This document shows positions 40,993 to 41,654 of a stretch of DNA of 41,654 nucleotides, piece after piece. Source of the stretch: CALGLS01 sp047626155 (GTDB taxonomy: Bacteria; Bacteroidota; Bacteroidia; Chitinophagales; Saprospiraceae); the NCBI GenBank assembly GCA_047626155.1, contig JBLHRR010000030.1, forward strand, positions 1 through 41,654, in the 5' to 3' direction. The translations under genes were made by a program, and so were the position numbers. Below the pieces are notes generated by a model. That model saw only the letters and a program-made list of their open reading frames with translations, searched no databases and was not told the DNA's origin. Position 1 is the first letter of the stretch. Every line of letters begins with the position of its first letter.

Positions 40993-41654
40993 TTAAAATC
41001 CTGCATTTAAAGAAAAGCCAAAAGAGCGCGTGCCTGGATAGGCTGCCCACTCCAAACCCTGTGCATCTCCACTGCCATTACTTCCTTCCGGATTAATGTT
41101 GTCAGGTAATGAAGTATAAATGTAAAAAAGGTCTCTCCCCACCAGGGATACAGTCAAACTCTGAAAAACCTTAGTTTTTGCAGTGAATTTTGAAGGAACT
41201 TGATAAGTCAATGCTACTTCTCTCAACTTAACCCAGGAATTTTCTAAAACACCTGGAGTCGTTAACCAATTCCCCCAGCCTCCGGAGTTTGGAATGTATT
41301 TAAAAAGATAATGAACAACTTCTTCGTTTTGGCTGCCATCGGCATGGACTCCATCTAGTATAACACCAATATTACGTAAATTGCCTTCTGGGTCAGTATA
41401 AGGTAAGCCACCACCTTCACGTTCTACAAGGGTAGCCGGACTTTGACCATTTTGTAAACCGGTTACATAAGAGCCCGAATAAATATCGCCTCCCCATTTA
41501 GTATCTACTAAAGTACTTAAGCTAAGCCCTTTGTATCCCAAACGGACGGTCCAACCTCCTGTGAATTTAGGAGATGCATTTCCAACAGGAACTCTATCCG
41601 TCGTTCTCAAATAATGAGTTCCGCTTTCATTCAAAATAGGTTGACCATTTTCGT
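40993..41654 (-). CDS. SusC/RagA-family TonB-linked outer-membrane protein, C-terminal part
   Basis: The gene runs off the window; only its last 220 residues are here. Barrel strands such as FTGGWTVRLGYKGLSLSTLVDTKWGG, ENSWVKLREVALTYQVPS and QSLTVSLVGRDLFYIYTSLPDNINPEGS are the classical C-terminal SusC pattern; the last strand ends SFGFSLNAGF with terminal Phe. SusC channels import glycan or peptide ligands with TonB energy. Its stop is 249 bp upstream of the susD start. The GTG/TTG starts inside the window are internal, not the real start. Confidence 0.9.
   Translation of the reverse strand, partial: ENGQPILNESGTHYLRTTDRVPVGNASPKFTGGWTVRLGYKGLSLSTLVDTKWGGDIYSGSYVTGLQNGQSPATLVEREGGGLPYTDPEGNLRNIGVILDGVHADGSQNEEVVHYLFKYIPNSGGWGNWLTTPGVLENSWVKLREVALTYQVPSKFTAKTKVFQSLTVSLVGRDLFYIYTSLPDNINPEGSNGSGDAQGLEWAAYPGTRSFGFSLNAGF

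Noticed and set aside
1..41654. tRNA, rRNA or CRISPR array
   Set aside because: No T-arm GGTTCGA with matching acceptor stem, no rRNA core sequence and no regularly spaced direct repeats were found.

Overview
The window reads as chromosomal DNA of a Bacteroidota bacterium, most likely a free-living, gliding or marine type close to Saprospiria. The evidence is a SusC/SusD pair, a type IX secretion (T9SS) C-terminal sorting domain, DUF547, DUF6438 and DUF4956 proteins, MiaE, Bacteroidota-style lipoprotein signals and AT-rich spacers. This is inference; no rRNA or other species marker is present.

Region 1 (1-11.2 kb) is an accessory block that I read as an integron cassette array without an integrase in view (a CALIN). 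At least six imperfect palindromes have the architecture of attC sites: a 7-bp box ending in AAC, paired arms, and a box starting with GTT. They separate short same-strand genes: an esterase lipoprotein plus a small barrel protein, an empty cassette, an intradiol-dioxygenase-like lipoprotein, an agmatine deiminase-like lipoprotein, an AT-rich cassette with a 37-aa membrane peptide, a DTW-domain tRNA-modifying enzyme, and a zeta-toxin-like ATPase with a small partner. Two unrelated group II introns have entered the array. One lies just 3' of an attC hairpin; the other is inside an attC, splitting its left arm. Both intron-encoded proteins are broken, one by a frameshift and one by an in-frame TGA.

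Region 2 (11.2-36.4 kb) looks like ordinary chromosome: an RlmL-type rRNA methyltransferase, a DUF6438 lipoprotein, a nucleotidyltransferase, a CotH - CotH - DUF4956 - CotH/beta-helix group, a GNAT enzyme, a prolyl oligopeptidase running directly into the diadenylate cyclase cdaA, miaE, a DUF547/barrel protein, an Omp85/BamA-like protein, a GH113-like glycosidase, a small conserved protein and another GNAT. The spacers are rich in palindromic repeats: a 129-bp MITE-like element in two inverted copies, REP-like hairpins, a 56-bp-arm inverted repeat, and a run of hairpins between the two CotH paralogues.

Region 3 (36.4-41.65 kb, minus strand) is a compact SusC (partial) - SusD - PNGase F-like locus. 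It suggests that the cell binds glycopeptides or N-glycans at its surface and cleaves the glycans with a T9SS-secreted amidase. A large palindrome lies between susC and susD, and a strong bidirectional terminator closes the locus.
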